From contig JAMCYS010000127.1 of assembly GCA_023473795.1 (NCBI GenBank), forward strand, positions 1 to 64,000: DNA of 64,000 nucleotides. Direction: 5' to 3'. The translations under genes and the position numbers were made by a program. The notes beneath the pieces were generated by a model that was given only the letters and a program-made list of their open reading frames with translations, was not told the DNA's origin and searched no databases. The DNA comes from Chloroflexota bacterium. Its GTDB lineage: Bacteria > Chloroflexota > UBA6077 > FW602-bin22 > JAMCYS01. Shown here piece by piece: positions 11,172-21,729 of the stretch (its first letter is position 1; every line of letters starts with the position of its first letter).

Positions 11172-12617
11172 ATGAGCGGTAACGACCTCCTGACACTGAC
11201 GCGGCGCTCTCTAGCCGAGGTGGGGTTGGTCCGCCCGGGCCAGCTCTTGGTCGTCGCCGTTTCGGGCGGGCCCGACTCGGTGGCGCTGCTGCACGCCTTG
11301 CGCCAGCTGGCGCCGGAACGCGGTTTTTCTCTGCACGTGGCCCACCTGAACCACCAGTTGCGCGGCGAGGAGTCTAACGAGGATGCCCGCTTCGTGGCCG
11401 AGCTGGCAGACGCCTGGGGTCTGCCGGTCACCACGGAGACTGCCGACGTGCTGGCCTACCGTCGCCAGCGCGGGCTATCGTTGGAGGCCGCGGCGCGCGC
11501 CCTGCGCTACTCATTCCTCGGCCGGCTGGTCGCCAGGCTAGGCGCGGTGGGGGTGACTGTCGGGCACACCGCCGACGACCAGGTGGAGACGGTGTTGCTC
11601 CACCTGGTCCGCGGCAGCGGCCTCGCCGGACTCCGCGGTATGCCGGTGGTGCAGCGTCTGTCGCTGCCGCGCGGTGACGCCCTGGCAGGCACAAGCGGCT
11701 CCCTTGTGATCTTACGACCCCTGCTGTCGGTGACCCGCCCCGAAGTTGACGCCTACCTGCGACAGCACGGTCTCGCGTTTCGCGAGGATATCAGCAATAG
11801 CGACCTCGCGCTGGCGCGCAACCGTGTCCGCCACCGCGTGCTGCCCGAGCTGGAATTACTCAACCCGGCCTTTCGCGAGACTCTGGTGCGCACCGCGCGT
11901 TTGCTGAGAGACGACCACGAGGCCTTGGAGCGGGCGGCTGAGCTCGCCTGGCCCGGTCTGGCCGGCGTTGGGCAAGGAGAAGTTTCCCTTGTTCTGGCGG
12001 GCCTGGTCGCTCAGCCAATCGCTTTACAGCGGCTGCTGGTGCGGCGGGCGGTGACTGAACTAGCCGGGGACCTTCTGGACCTAGACGCGAGGCACGTGGA
12101 CGCCGCTTTGCGGCTGGCGGTGACCGGGCGCACCGGGGCCGTCGTTTGTCTGCCGGAAGGGCTGCGGGCGGTCCGCGGCTATGGTACGATAACGCTGCGT
12201 CTAGGCCTGCCCGAGGCAAGGTCAATGCCGGAAGAACCGGTGGCGCTGCGGCTGCCGGGAATGACGTCGGTTCAGGGATGGCAGGTGGTGGCCAGGCTGG
12301 TCGAGCGGCCGTGCCAGGAATCGCGGGGTGCTTTGCACGCCGACCTGGACTTGACTCGGCTCGGGGGCGCCGTGGTAGTCCGGCGTAGGCAGCCGGGGGA
12401 TAGGCTTTGTCTCGGTCGAGGCGGGGGCAGCAAGAAGCTGCAGGACATCTTCGTGGACAACAAGGTGCCGCGTGAGCGACGGGACGCCGTTCCGGTGGTT
12501 GCCGGCCTGCACGGCGCAGTCTGGGCCGTTGGCCAGGCGTTGGACCAAGCGGCGCGGGCGTCGGCCGAGACGAGCCACGTTCTCTGTCTAGTGTTCTGGG
12601 AGGGGGAGACTACGTGA
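11172..12617 (+). CDS. tilS: tRNA(Ile)-lysidine synthetase
   Basis: PP-loop VAVSGGPDSVALLHAL; HLNHQLRGEES; GHTADDQVETVLL. Confidence 0.94.
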   Translation: MSGNDLLTLTRRSLAEVGLVRPGQLLVVAVSGGPDSVALLHALRQLAPERGFSLHVAHLNHQLRGEESNEDARFVAELADAWGLPVTTETADVLAYRRQRGLSLEAAARALRYSFLGRLVARLGAVGVTVGHTADDQVETVLLHLVRGSGLAGLRGMPVVQRLSLPRGDALAGTSGSLVILRPLLSVTRPEVDAYLRQHGLAFREDISNSDLALARNRVRHRVLPELELLNPAFRETLVRTARLLRDDHEALERAAELAWPGLAGVGQGEVSLVLAGLVAQPIALQRLLVRRAVTELAGDLLDLDARHVDAALRLAVTGRTGAVVCLPEGLRAVRGYGTITLRLGLPEARSMPEEPVALRLPGMTSVQGWQVVARLVERPCQESRGALHADLDLTRLGGAVVVRRRQPGDRLCLGRGGGSKKLQDIFVDNKVPRERRDAVPVVAGLHGAVWAVGQALDQAARASAETSHVLCLVFWEGETT

Positions 12618-13150
12618 ACAGACTGGCAGGGCGCAGAGTCGAGGTCCTGTTGAGCGAAGAACAGATCAAGCAACGGGTCGCGGAGCTGGGCCGCCAGGTG
12701 ACCGAAGACTACCAGGGTCGCGACCTGATCTTGATTGGGGTGCTCAAAGGGGCGGCGACGTTCATGGTCGATCTGGCTCGTGCGGTCGACTTGCCGCTGG
12801 CGATGGACTTCATGGCCGTAGCCAGCTATGGGGCCAGCACCGAGTCCAGCGGCGTCGTGCGCATAACCAAGGACCTCGACGCCAGCCTGCAAGGCAAGGA
12901 CGTGCTGGTGGTGGAGGACATCATCGATACTGGGCTAACCCTCAAGTACATGCTGGAAATCATCGGTGCCCACGACCCGTCGAGCGTGCGCATCTGCGCC
13001 CTCTTTGACAAAGTCAAGGAGCGCAAAGCCGACGTCGTTGTGGACTACACCGGCTTTACCATTCCCGACAAGTTCGTAGTCGGCTACGGTCTGGACTACG
13101 CCGAGGCGTTCCGTAATCTCCCCTACTTGGGGGTATTGCTTCCTGACTAG
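12614..13150 (+). CDS. hpt: Hypoxanthine phosphoribosyltransferase
   Basis: PRPP motif VLVVEDIIDTGLTL; overlaps tilS stop. Confidence 0.94.
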   Translation: MNRLAGRRVEVLLSEEQIKQRVAELGRQVTEDYQGRDLILIGVLKGAATFMVDLARAVDLPLAMDFMAVASYGASTESSGVVRITKDLDASLQGKDVLVVEDIIDTGLTLKYMLEIIGAHDPSSVRICALFDKVKERKADVVVDYTGFTIPDKFVVGYGLDYAEAFRNLPYLGVLLPD

Positions 13151-13164
13151 CTAGCAAGCCCCGT

Positions 13165-13193
13165 TTGATTTTGCCTGGTCGTTTCGCTATAAT
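13165..13193 (+). promoter_or_regulatory. Promoter upstream of ftsH
   Basis: TTGATT, 17 nt, TATAAT. Confidence 0.7.
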
Positions 13194-13237
13194 GCCTGGT
13201 GGTTAGGTCTAGTCGGCTGGGAGGGGGCTCCAAATAG

Positions 13238-15094
13238 ATGGACACTAGGTGGCTCAGGAACAGCTTCATCTACTTGCTGATCCTAGTGGCCGCTGTCGCC
13301 CTGTTCTTCTCCTTCTTCCCTCAAGGCGATAGAAGCAGCAAGAACTCCGTCGGCATCACTGACGTCGCGCAGCAGGTGAAAGCGGGCAACGTCAGAGAGA
13401 TAATTGTCGAAGGCGGGAGCATCACCGTCACTCTGAAGAGCGATGGTAGCACGGTCACCTCGTATATACCGGACAACGCGAGCATCTACGATGCTCTGCG
13501 CGACACGGGTGTATCAGCAGACACTATCGGGCAAACCTCTATCCAAGTGGTCAAGCCCGCGGAGTTCGGCAACTGGTTGGGGCTGATTATGCAGTTCCTG
13601 CCGTTTATCTTCCTCGCCGGCTTCCTGCTGTTCATGATGCGACAGGCTCAGGGCAGCAACAACCAAGCTATGTCGTTTGGCAAGAGCCGGGCGCGCATGT
13701 TCCTCGGGAACAAGCCGACCGTCACCTTCGTCGACGTGGCGGGCGTAGAGGAAGCCAAGGTTGAATTGCAGGAAGTTGTAGAGTTCCTCAAGTACCCCGA
13801 GAAGTTCGCGGCTTTGGGAGCCCGGATCCCGCGAGGCGTGCTACTGGTAGGCCCTCCCGGCACTGGCAAGACTCTCCTGGCGCGGGCCGTGGCCGGCGAA
13901 GCCGGGGTGCCGTTCTTCAGCATCAGCGGCTCTGAGTTTGTGGAGATGTTCGTAGGCGTGGGCGCCAGCCGGGTGCGCGACTTGTTCGAACAGGCCAAGC
14001 GCAACGCACCCTGCATCGTCTTCGTGGACGAGATCGACGCCGTCGGCCGCCAACGCGGCGCGGGCCTGGGCGGCAGCCACGACGAGCGCGAGCAAACGCT
14101 CAACCAGATCCTGGTGGAGATGGACGGTTTCGATACCAACACCAACGTCATCGTGATCGCCGCCACTAACCGCCCGGACATCCTGGACCCGGCCTTGCTG
14201 CGGCCCGGCCGCTTCGACCGCCAGGTTGTCCTGGACCGGCCCGACATCAGCGGCCGCAAGGCGATCCTGGAAGTGCACACCAAAGGCAAGCCGCTGGAGA
14301 AGAACATCGAGCTGGAGACGCTGGCCAAGCAGACGCCTGGTTTCTCTGGCGCCGACTTGGCGAACCTGGTCAACGAGGCAGCGATTCTGGCCGCGCGGCG
14401 CAACCTCAAGGCTGTCAGTATGTCGGAGTTTGAGGAGGCCGTTGACCGAGTAGTGGCAGGCCCGGAGCGACGCAGCCGGATCATATCCGAGAGGGAGAAA
14501 CTGATCACCGCCTACCACGAGGGTGGCCACGCCCTGGCGGCGCACTACCTCAGCAACGTCGACCCGGTGCATAAGGTGTCGATCATCGCCCGCGGCATGA
14601 CGGGCGGCTATACCCGCATCTTGCCGCGAGAGGACCGCTACCTCTGGACGCGCTCCCAGTTCGAGGACACGCTGGCCTGGGCTCTGGGTGGCCACGTGGC
14701 CGAGGAGATGGTCTTCGGCGAGATGACGACCGGCTCGGAGAACGACATCGAGCGGGCGACGCAGATCGCCCGCCGGATGGTTACCGAGTATGGCATGAGC
14801 AAGCGACTGGGTCCGGTGGCCCTCGGTCACAAAGAGGAGCTGATCTTCCTCGGCCGCGAGATCGGCGAGCAGAAGAACTACAGCGAGAAGGTCGCCGAGA
14901 TGATTGACGAAGAGGTCAGGGCGCTGATTGACCGCGCCTATCAGCGGGCGCGAGACGTGCTAGCCGAGCACCGCGACACTCTCGATCGGCTGGCCCAGCG
15001 CCTCGTCAAAGAGGAAACGTTGGAACAGCACTCGCTCGAGGAGATCTTCGCGGTTCCGGAACCCTCGTTCCCGGCTCAGCTTGAGCCGGCGTAG
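13238..15094 (+). CDS. ftsH: ATP-dependent zinc metalloprotease FtsH
   Basis: [22 protein letters not shown] region, HEGGHA zinc site. Confidence 0.97.
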   Translation: MDTRWLRNSFIYLLILVAAVALFFSFFPQGDRSSKNSVGITDVAQQVKAGNVREIIVEGGSITVTLKSDGSTVTSYIPDNASIYDALRDTGVSADTIGQTSIQVVKPAEFGNWLGLIMQFLPFIFLAGFLLFMMRQAQGSNNQAMSFGKSRARMFLGNKPTVTFVDVAGVEEAKVELQEVVEFLKYPEKFAALGARIPRGVLLVGPPGTGKTLLARAVAGEAGVPFFSISGSEFVEMFVGVGASRVRDLFEQAKRNAPCIVFVDEIDAVGRQRGAGLGGSHDEREQTLNQILVEMDGFDTNTNVIVIAATNRPDILDPALLRPGRFDRQVVLDRPDISGRKAILEVHTKGKPLEKNIELETLAKQTPGFSGADLANLVNEAAILAARRNLKAVSMSEFEEAVDRVVAGPERRSRIISEREKLITAYHEGGHALAAHYLSNVDPVHKVSIIARGMTGGYTRILPREDRYLWTRSQFEDTLAWALGGHVAEEMVFGEMTTGSENDIERATQIARRMVTEYGMSKRLGPVALGHKEELIFLGREIGEQKNYSEKVAEMIDEEVRALIDRAYQRARDVLAEHRDTLDRLAQRLVKEETLEQHSLEEIFAVPEPSFPAQLEPA

Positions 15095-15128
15095 GGCAAA
15101 TCGGGATTTCCCGACATCAATTACGAAA

Positions 15129-15157
15129 GGCCACGGTCCAAGCGACCGTGGCCTTTT
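15129..15157 (+). terminator. Rho-independent terminator after ftsH
   Basis: GGCCACGGTC-CAAGC-GACCGTGGCC-TTTT. Confidence 0.9.
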
Positions 15158-15314
15158 CTTCGTTCTTATCTCTCTTCCTCTACCCAGGTTGATTGAACCC
15201 TGAGCAGAGCAGCGCACCGTCTGTGGCTGCAAGACGGTGGGCGGTGACCAGCGCGCTTGGCCGTGCGGCGAACGTCGCTGGCTGCAGTCTTGCGCCGCGA
15301 GTGTTCGACATAAA

Positions 15315-15346
15315 GAAGCGCGCCGGGCTCTTGCCAGACGCGCTTC
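15315..15346 (-). terminator. Possible terminator after slipin gene
   Basis: 8-bp stem GAAGCGCG/CGCGCTTC, followed on minus strand by TTTAT. Confidence 0.55.
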
Positions 15347-15380
15347 GCTCTTGACTGAACCCGGCTTGTCGAAGGTTCGC

Positions 15381-16199
15381 TTAACTTGGCTGATCTGTCC
15401 CAGCCGGTGGAACGGCCTGAGTGGTTTGTGCCGTTTTGGCAGCGGCGTTCCTGAAGCCCTCGAAAATGTCGATCGGCACCGGGAAGAGGATCGTGCTGTT
15501 CTTCTCCGCCGAAATCTCGGTCAGGGTCTGCAAGTACCGCAGCTGCAACGCGGCCGGCTGGGTGCCGATGATCTCGGCCGCGTTGGCCAGCGTCTGAGAC
15601 GCCTGCAGTTCGCCTTCGGCGTGGATGACTTTGGCCCTCTTTTCCCGTTCGGCCTCGGCCTGGCGGGCCATGGCGCGCTGCATAGTTTGGGGTAGTTCCA
15701 CGTCCTTGACCTCGACCACGCTGACCTTAATGCCCCAGGGCTCGGTCTGCTCGTCGATGATCTGCTGCAGGCGGGCGTTGATGGCGTCGCGTTGCGCCAA
15801 CAGCGTGTCCAATTCCGCCTGCCCTAGCACGCTGCGGAGGGTGGTCTGGGCAATTAAGGACGTGGCCCGGAAGTAGTCCAGCACCTTGGTGACGGCCATC
15901 GAGGGGTCGAGCACTCGGAAGTACAACACGGCGTTGACTTTGATGGTCACGTTGTCCCGGGTGATGACTTCCTGCGGGGGAATGTCCATGGTCACCGTGC
16001 GCAGGTCTATCTTCACCATTCGGTCCACGAAGGGGATGATGAAGAACAGGCCAGGCCCTTTGGCCCCCTGTAGCCTGCCCAGGCGGAAGATGACGCCCCG
16101 CTCGTACTCCTGCACGATCTTGACCGCGGCGCCAATGAATGGGAAGACCACGAAGACGATGATCGCCAGGAAGATCCCTAGACTGATTAGATTGTCCAC
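15381..16199 (-). CDS. Slipin / SPFH (band 7) membrane protein
   Basis: [38 protein letters not shown]; adjacent to nfeD-like gene. Confidence 0.92.
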   Translation of the reverse strand: MDNLISLGIFLAIIVFVVFPFIGAAVKIVQEYERGVIFRLGRLQGAKGPGLFFIIPFVDRMVKIDLRTVTMDIPPQEVITRDNVTIKVNAVLYFRVLDPSMAVTKVLDYFRATSLIAQTTLRSVLGQAELDTLLAQRDAINARLQQIIDEQTEPWGIKVSVVEVKDVELPQTMQRAMARQAEAEREKRAKVIHAEGELQASQTLANAAEIIGTQPAALQLRYLQTLTEISAEKNSTILFPVPIDIFEGFRNAAAKTAQTTQAVPPAGTDQPS

Positions 16200-16253
16200 T
16201 CCACTTCTCTCCTCTGCGCCGCGCGCCTTACCAACTGACCCGCGGCCGGCGTA

Positions 16254-17582
16254 CTACGAGCCCTCGTAGCGCCCCTTGCTCTCCGCCACTACCAAGTGCA
16301 AGCCAACCGTTCTCAGAACCCTAACGGCGGCGCCCTGCGGTACCGGGCTGCCTTCGCTCGTCGCTTCCCAGAGCTCGCCCTGGACGAAGACCATCCCGCT
16401 GGGGTTCAGCTCGGTGCGCGCCTCGCCAAAGGCGCCAATCAGACCATCAATTCCCGTCGTGGGCCGTCTTCGGTAGGTCCGTACTACACCCCTGATGGCG
16501 ATGAAGAAGAAAGCTGCTGAGATAATCACCACGGCTGCCACAGCGTAGGGCGAGACGGCCAGGAACGGCGAGGACGACTGCATCAACAGGAGGGATCCCA
16601 TGACCAGAGCTATGACTCCACCCACTGCCATCACCCCGTGCCCCGGCACGATCAGCACCTCGCCGACCATCAGCGCGAACCCGAGCAGTACCAGGAGCAC
16701 CCCCGCCAGGTTTACCGGCAGCGTGCCGAGGGCGTAGAGCGCGATCAGCACTAGCAGAACTCCCGCCACCCCGGGCAGCACCGCGCCCGGGCTGGTGAGT
16801 TCGAAGGCCAGCGCCAGCCCGCCCAAACTCAACATCAAGTAGGCGATGGTCGGATCGGTAATTACGTGCAGGAACGATTCAACCGGGTTCATGTCGACCG
16901 GCACCTGTTCAGCGCCCTTGGTCGCGAGGGTGACGGTGCGACCGTCGGCCAGGATGACCGAGCGACCGTCGATTGCGTTCAAGAGGCTTGTGCGGTTGTC
17001 GGCAAGTAGGTCCACCACTTTGAGATTATAAGCTTCGGTGGAGGTCGCATTGACGCTCTCCCGTACCGCCTTTTCCACCCAATCGGCGTTGCGACCGCGC
17101 CGCTGGGCCACGTCCTTGATCTGGGCCACGGCATCGTTGACGACCTTGTCGGCCATGGTTGGGTCGAGTTGCCCGCCCTGTCCGTCCACGGGATGGGCGG
17201 AGCCGACGTTGGTGTTGGGGGCCATCGCCGCCACGTGGGCCGCTTGGGTCACGAATACCCCGGCCGAAGCCGCGCGGGCGCCCTGCGGCGCTACGTAAAC
17301 CACAACCGGCACGCGGGAGTTGAGGATAGCGCCCGTGATCTCGCGCATCGAATCCATGAGCCCGCCGGGGGTGTCCATTTCGATGACGAGGGCACTGGCA
17401 TTGGCCTGGCTCGCTTCAGCCAGGGCTCGCTGAATGTAGGTCGCGGTGACCGGGTTGATTACCCCTTGCAGGTGGGCAACGTAGACCACAGGACGACTCT
17501 GCTGGGCGAAGACCGTCGTGGTCACCAGTAGCCACAGCAGCAACGAGAGCAGCGACGGTAATCGGAGATTACGTCTACTCAT
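16254..17582 (-). CDS. NfeD-like membrane-bound ClpP-class serine protease
   Basis: Signal peptide; VIEMDTPGGLMDSM, YVAPQGARAASAGVF; C-terminal NfeD OB domain; start placed at internal MSRRNLRLP. Confidence 0.9.
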   Translation of the reverse strand: MSRRNLRLPSLLSLLLWLLVTTTVFAQQSRPVVYVAHLQGVINPVTATYIQRALAEASQANASALVIEMDTPGGLMDSMREITGAILNSRVPVVVYVAPQGARAASAGVFVTQAAHVAAMAPNTNVGSAHPVDGQGGQLDPTMADKVVNDAVAQIKDVAQRRGRNADWVEKAVRESVNATSTEAYNLKVVDLLADNRTSLLNAIDGRSVILADGRTVTLATKGAEQVPVDMNPVESFLHVITDPTIAYLMLSLGGLALAFELTSPGAVLPGVAGVLLVLIALYALGTLPVNLAGVLLVLLGFALMVGEVLIVPGHGVMAVGGVIALVMGSLLLMQSSSPFLAVSPYAVAAVVIISAAFFFIAIRGVVRTYRRRPTTGIDGLIGAFGEARTELNPSGMVFVQGELWEATSEGSPVPQGAAVRVLRTVGLHLVVAESKGRYEGS

Positions 17583-17726
17583 AGCGATGCCAATTATAGC
17601 AGGTGTGGGGCAGGCAGACAACGAAACGATTTGACGCGGCACCAGGCGCGCAACACGTCACGAAGCTGGCCCAGCGAAGCGAAGGAATCGCGCGCCCTCC
17701 GCGCCCGCAGCCTCAAGGCAAGCATG

Positions 17727-19061
17727 CTAAGGGCGGGACAAGGCTTCTCTCAGGGCGCTGGCCAGTTCGGTTCTAGGTATGCTTCGCTGGCTCTCGGCTG
17801 ATAGGTCGCGCAGCACCACCTCGTTGCGAGCCAGCTCGTCCGGCCCCACGATCACCGCCAGCGGGATGCCCTTGCGCACGGCGTAGCGGATTTGATTGCC
17901 TAACCGTTCCTCGCCCAGGTACATCTCGACGTTGATCTCCGCGGACCGCAGCTCGCTGCTCAGCCTGATCGACTCGCCCACGAGCGTGGGATTGAAGACG
18001 GTGACCAAGGCCTCCGCCACGGTTCGGCGCACGTTGGCGGGCCGCATTGCCAGCTCCTCGATCACGTCGATCATGCGCTCCAGACCGAAGCTCACGCCCG
18101 TAGCCGGGATGTCCTCCTTACTGAAAAGGCCCACAAGCTTGTCGTAGCGGCCGCCGCCGCTCACCGAACCGATCTTGGGCTCCTCGACCGCCGTTTCGAA
18201 GATTGGTCCCGTATAGTAGTCCATTCCGCGCACCATGGAGAGGTCGATTCGGCGGTACTCCACCGGCACCCCGGCAGCGTCAAGATAGGAGAGCAACTGC
18301 TCCAGCTCCGTGACGCCTCGTTGGCCCTCGACGTCGGCGACCAGACGCTCGCGGCTGCGCTGAAGCGTGGCGGCATCGTTGCCGGTCTCGCTTAGCAGGT
18401 CGAGCAGGCGGCTTACGATGTCCGGGCTCAGGCCCTCGCCCTCAAGTTCGGCTACGACGGCTTCTCGACCGACCTTCTCCAGCCGGTCAATGGCCCGATA
18501 GACTCCCGCGGCCCCCTGTGCCGGCACGCCTGCGTACCGCGCTAGCGCTGCCAAGATCTTGCGATTGTTGATCTTGACCACGAAGCGGTCGAAGCCCAGT
18601 TGGCGCAAAGCGACGTAGACGACGTTCACGGCTTCGGCGTCCGCCAACATGCTCTCCGTGCCCACCGTGTCCACGTCGCATTGCCAAAACTCGCGGTAGC
18701 GTCCCTTCTGGGGCTTTTCGGCACGCCAGACGGGCGCCATATGGTAGCGTTTCCAGGGGCGCACCAACTCGCCGTGCATCGCGACTAACCGGGCGAGTGG
18801 CACCGTGAGATCGTAGCGCAGGGCCACGCGACGCCCGCCCCGGTCCTCGAAGCGATAGAGCAGCTTGTCGCCTTCTTCGCCGAACTTGCCTTCCAGAGTC
18901 TCGGCATATTCGATGGCCGGGGTTTCCAGGGGCTCGAAGCCAAAGCGCTCGAAGATCGAGCGCAGCTGGTCCATAACGTAGCGTCGGAGAATCATGCGTT
19001 CGGGCAGAAAATCGCGCATACCGCGCAGCACTTGGGGGGTAATCTTCTGTGGCACGCCCAC
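17727..19061 (-). CDS. hisS: Histidyl-tRNA synthetase
   Basis: Class II motifs, RYDLTVPLARLVA, MVRGMDYYTGPIFE. Confidence 0.96.
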   Translation of the reverse strand: MGVPQKITPQVLRGMRDFLPERMILRRYVMDQLRSIFERFGFEPLETPAIEYAETLEGKFGEEGDKLLYRFEDRGGRRVALRYDLTVPLARLVAMHGELVRPWKRYHMAPVWRAEKPQKGRYREFWQCDVDTVGTESMLADAEAVNVVYVALRQLGFDRFVVKINNRKILAALARYAGVPAQGAAGVYRAIDRLEKVGREAVVAELEGEGLSPDIVSRLLDLLSETGNDAATLQRSRERLVADVEGQRGVTELEQLLSYLDAAGVPVEYRRIDLSMVRGMDYYTGPIFETAVEEPKIGSVSGGGRYDKLVGLFSKEDIPATGVSFGLERMIDVIEELAMRPANVRRTVAEALVTVFNPTLVGESIRLSSELRSAEINVEMYLGEERLGNQIRYAVRKGIPLAVIVGPDELARNEVVLRDLSAESQRSIPRTELASALREALSRP

Positions 19062-19224
19062 TCACCTCGTCAGTCGCTGCTCGCCCGTCGAGGCGGAGCC
19101 ACTAGCGCTCTGCCGCCGTCGCGGAGGCGAAGCAAGTATAGCGCCGTCCGCCGTGCCTCGGCAATCCACCCGCTGCCGCCAGGCCGAGGCACTGGGCAAG
19201 CGGACGAGTGCCTTGCCGCGCGCC

Positions 19225-19253
19225 TTGACAGACATAGGGCAGTCGCATAGAAT
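19225..19253 (+). promoter_or_regulatory. Promoter upstream of four-carbon acid sugar kinase gene
   Basis: TTGACA, 17 nt, TAGAAT; followed by hairpin CGGTCC-GTCGCG-GGACCG in the presumptive 5' UTR. Confidence 0.75.
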
Positions 19254-19325
19254 TTGCCAGCCTGCTTGGCAGCGGTCCGTCGCGGGACCGTCATTTACTC
19301 CTGTTTACTGGAGAACGTGGTTCAG

Positions 19326-20585
19326 ATGTTCCAGCTGGCCATCATCGCCGACGACCTGACCGGTTCGATGGACACGGGCGTCCAGTTTGCCAAACGCGGT
19401 CTGCGCACGGTGGTCAGCCTGGTCGACCGGTTGGCGGCGGGCGTGTTTGGTGGCGCCGATGTGCTCGTGCTCAACACGAACAGCCGCCAGGACTCACCCG
19501 AGGAAGCAGGCCGCAAGGTGCTGGCCTGTGGCCGCTACGTGCGTGAACTGGGCGTGCGCAGGGCTTACAAGAAGATCGATTCCACCCTGCGCGGCAATAT
19601 CGGCGCGGAGCTCGATGCCTTGCTTGACGCCTGGGGGGTCCCCACCGCGCTGATGACCCCTGCCTTCCCTGCCGTGGGCCGGAGCGTGGTCGGCGGGCTG
19701 TTGTTGGTCAACGGCGTGCCCTGGGAAAGGACGCAGTATGCACCGCCAGGGGCGGCGACGTCCTGCGTGGCGGACGTTGTCGGCAGCCGGCGTCTTGCGG
19801 CCAGCGTGGAGCTGGCCGAGGTGAGCAGAGGCGAGGATACTCTTGCCGCGCGCTTGCGGGAGTTGGCCGGTCGCGGGGCCGGCATCATCGTCGCGGACGC
19901 CGCGGACGCGGCCGACCTGGGGGTGATAGCCCGGGCGCTGGCAGGGGCCGGCCTGGACCAGGTTATCTGTGGCTCAGGTGGTTTGGCCGAGGAACTGCCC
20001 GCCGCCCTGGGCATCGTCAGCGGGCAGACGGTGGGCCGCATAGCCCGCGCTGTTCCCAATAAGCCAGTCCTGGTCGTGGCGGGCACGGTCAACCCGGTCA
20101 CCATCCAGCAGGTGCGGCACGCTCAGAAGACCCTGGCCCCGCGGGTGGTGGAGATCCTGCCGGCCAGTCTGGCGCGCGACCCAGCGGTCCAGCGGTCGCG
20201 CCTGGAACAGGCTTGTCAGGAGTCTCTGGACGAGGGGCGCGACCTGCTGATCGCCACCGTGCCCTTGTCCGCCAGCCCTGAGACGTCCTTGCAGGAACGG
20301 AACTCGGCGGTCGCCGAGGCCCTCGGGCCAGTGGTCGCCGAGGCCGTGGCCCGCCACCAGTGGTCGGGTTTGGTGATGACCGGCGGCGACACGGCCATCA
20401 GTCTCTGTGAGGCCCTGGGCGCCAATGCGCTGGAGATCGAGGGCGAGGTGGAGCCGGGCGTGCCGTGCGGACGGCTGCTGCAGGGCCCGCTGGCCGGCCT
20501 GTTGGTTGTTACGAAAGCCGGCGGCTTCGGCTCGCCGGAGGCAATTGCCAAGGCGATTACCTTCATAAGAGGGAGGATCAAGTGA
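19326..20585 (+). CDS. Four-carbon acid sugar kinase family protein (DUF1537; OtnK/DtnK-like)
   Basis: IIADDLTGSMDTGVQFAKRG N-terminus, YKKIDSTLRGNIGAELDALLD; coupled to PdxA-family gene. Confidence 0.87.
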   Translation: MFQLAIIADDLTGSMDTGVQFAKRGLRTVVSLVDRLAAGVFGGADVLVLNTNSRQDSPEEAGRKVLACGRYVRELGVRRAYKKIDSTLRGNIGAELDALLDAWGVPTALMTPAFPAVGRSVVGGLLLVNGVPWERTQYAPPGAATSCVADVVGSRRLAASVELAEVSRGEDTLAARLRELAGRGAGIIVADAADAADLGVIARALAGAGLDQVICGSGGLAEELPAALGIVSGQTVGRIARAVPNKPVLVVAGTVNPVTIQQVRHAQKTLAPRVVEILPASLARDPAVQRSRLEQACQESLDEGRDLLIATVPLSASPETSLQERNSAVAEALGPVVAEAVARHQWSGLVMTGGDTAISLCEALGANALEIEGEVEPGVPCGRLLQGPLAGLLVVTKAGGFGSPEAIAKAITFIRGRIK

Positions 20586-21610
20586 GCAAGGAGAACCGGC
20601 CACTGCTGGCCATCACCATCGGCGACCCGGCCGGCGTCGGTCCAGAAATCACCGCCAAAGCCCTGACCTGGGACGAGGTCTATAAGACCTGCCGCCCCCT
20701 CGTCATCGGCGATGCCGGTGTGATGCGTAAGGCCATTGAGATCTGCCAGAAGGACCTCAAAGTCAATGTCGTCGAGCGGCCAAGCGACGGGCTTTACCAG
20801 CTCGGCACGATGGACGTGCTCGACCTGCACAACATCGACGTTGCCCAGCTGCAGTACGGCCAGGTGAGCCCGATGTGTGGCAAGGCGGCGGTCGAGTACG
20901 TGCGCAAGGGCATCAAAATGGCCCAGGACGGCGAGGTGGATGGCATCGTTACCGCCCCGCTGAACAAGGAGTCGATGAACAAGGCCGGCTTCCACTATGC
21001 CGGCCATACCGAGATTCTCGGGGAGGCGACGGGCACCAAGGACTTCGCGATGATGCTGGTCGCCGGTAACCTGCGCATCGTTCACGTATCCACCCACGTC
21101 AGCCTGCGCCAGGCGATCGAGCGGTGCAAGAAACCCCGCGTGTTGGCCACGATCCGGCTCGCTTACAATGCCTGCCGCGAGCTGGGTGTAGAGAAGCCCC
21201 GTATTGCGGTGGCGGGTATCAACCCGCATGCCGGCGAGGATAGGCTGTTTGGCGACGAGGACGTGGACGAGATCCAGCCGGCGATCGAAGAAGCCCGCAA
21301 GGAAGGCATCGACGCCAGCGGCCCCTGGCCGCCGGACACCGTCTTCTGGCGTGCGCTCAAGGGACGCTTCGACGGGGTGGTGGCGCAGTACCACGACCAG
21401 GGCCACATCGCGGCCAAGGTGGCGGCGTTCGAGAAGGGCGTGAACACCACTTTAGGGCTGCCGATCATCCGCACCTCGGTGGACCACGGCACGTTCTTCC
21501 GCGAGGCCGGCCAGGGCACGGCCAACGAGGAGAGCCTCATCTATGCCATTCGCGTGGCCCACGCGCAGGCGTGCGTCCGCAAGGGCTACGACCCCTGTGC
21601 TATAGCCTAG
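20582..21610 (+). CDS. PdxA-family dehydrogenase, probably PdxA2 type given its neighbour
   Basis: ITIGDPAGVGPEITAKAL, TAPLNKESMNKAGFHYAGHTEIL; GTG start overlaps upstream stop. Confidence 0.87.
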   Translation: MSKENRPLLAITIGDPAGVGPEITAKALTWDEVYKTCRPLVIGDAGVMRKAIEICQKDLKVNVVERPSDGLYQLGTMDVLDLHNIDVAQLQYGQVSPMCGKAAVEYVRKGIKMAQDGEVDGIVTAPLNKESMNKAGFHYAGHTEILGEATGTKDFAMMLVAGNLRIVHVSTHVSLRQAIERCKKPRVLATIRLAYNACRELGVEKPRIAVAGINPHAGEDRLFGDEDVDEIQPAIEEARKEGIDASGPWPPDTVFWRALKGRFDGVVAQYHDQGHIAAKVAAFEKGVNTTLGLPIIRTSVDHGTFFREAGQGTANEESLIYAIRVAHAQACVRKGYDPCAIA

Positions 21611-21638
21611 GCGGGCCAGCCGCCGTCCCGCTGCCAGA

Positions 21639-21670
21639 GAAAGCCCCCGAACTTCAGGTCGGGGGCTTTC
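21639..21670 (+). terminator. Terminator downstream of pdxA-like gene
   Basis: GAAAGCCCCCGA-acttcagg-TCGGGGGCTTTC. Confidence 0.75.
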
Positions 21671-21729
21671 TCGATAGGCTGAACGGTCGGAAGATAGTAG
21701 CGCCGCTTCCGTCCCCGGCCGGCGGCGGT

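Noticed and set aside
19062-19325. Possible T-box leader for hisS
   Set aside because: No AGGGTGGNACCGCG-type antiterminator on the minus strand of this region
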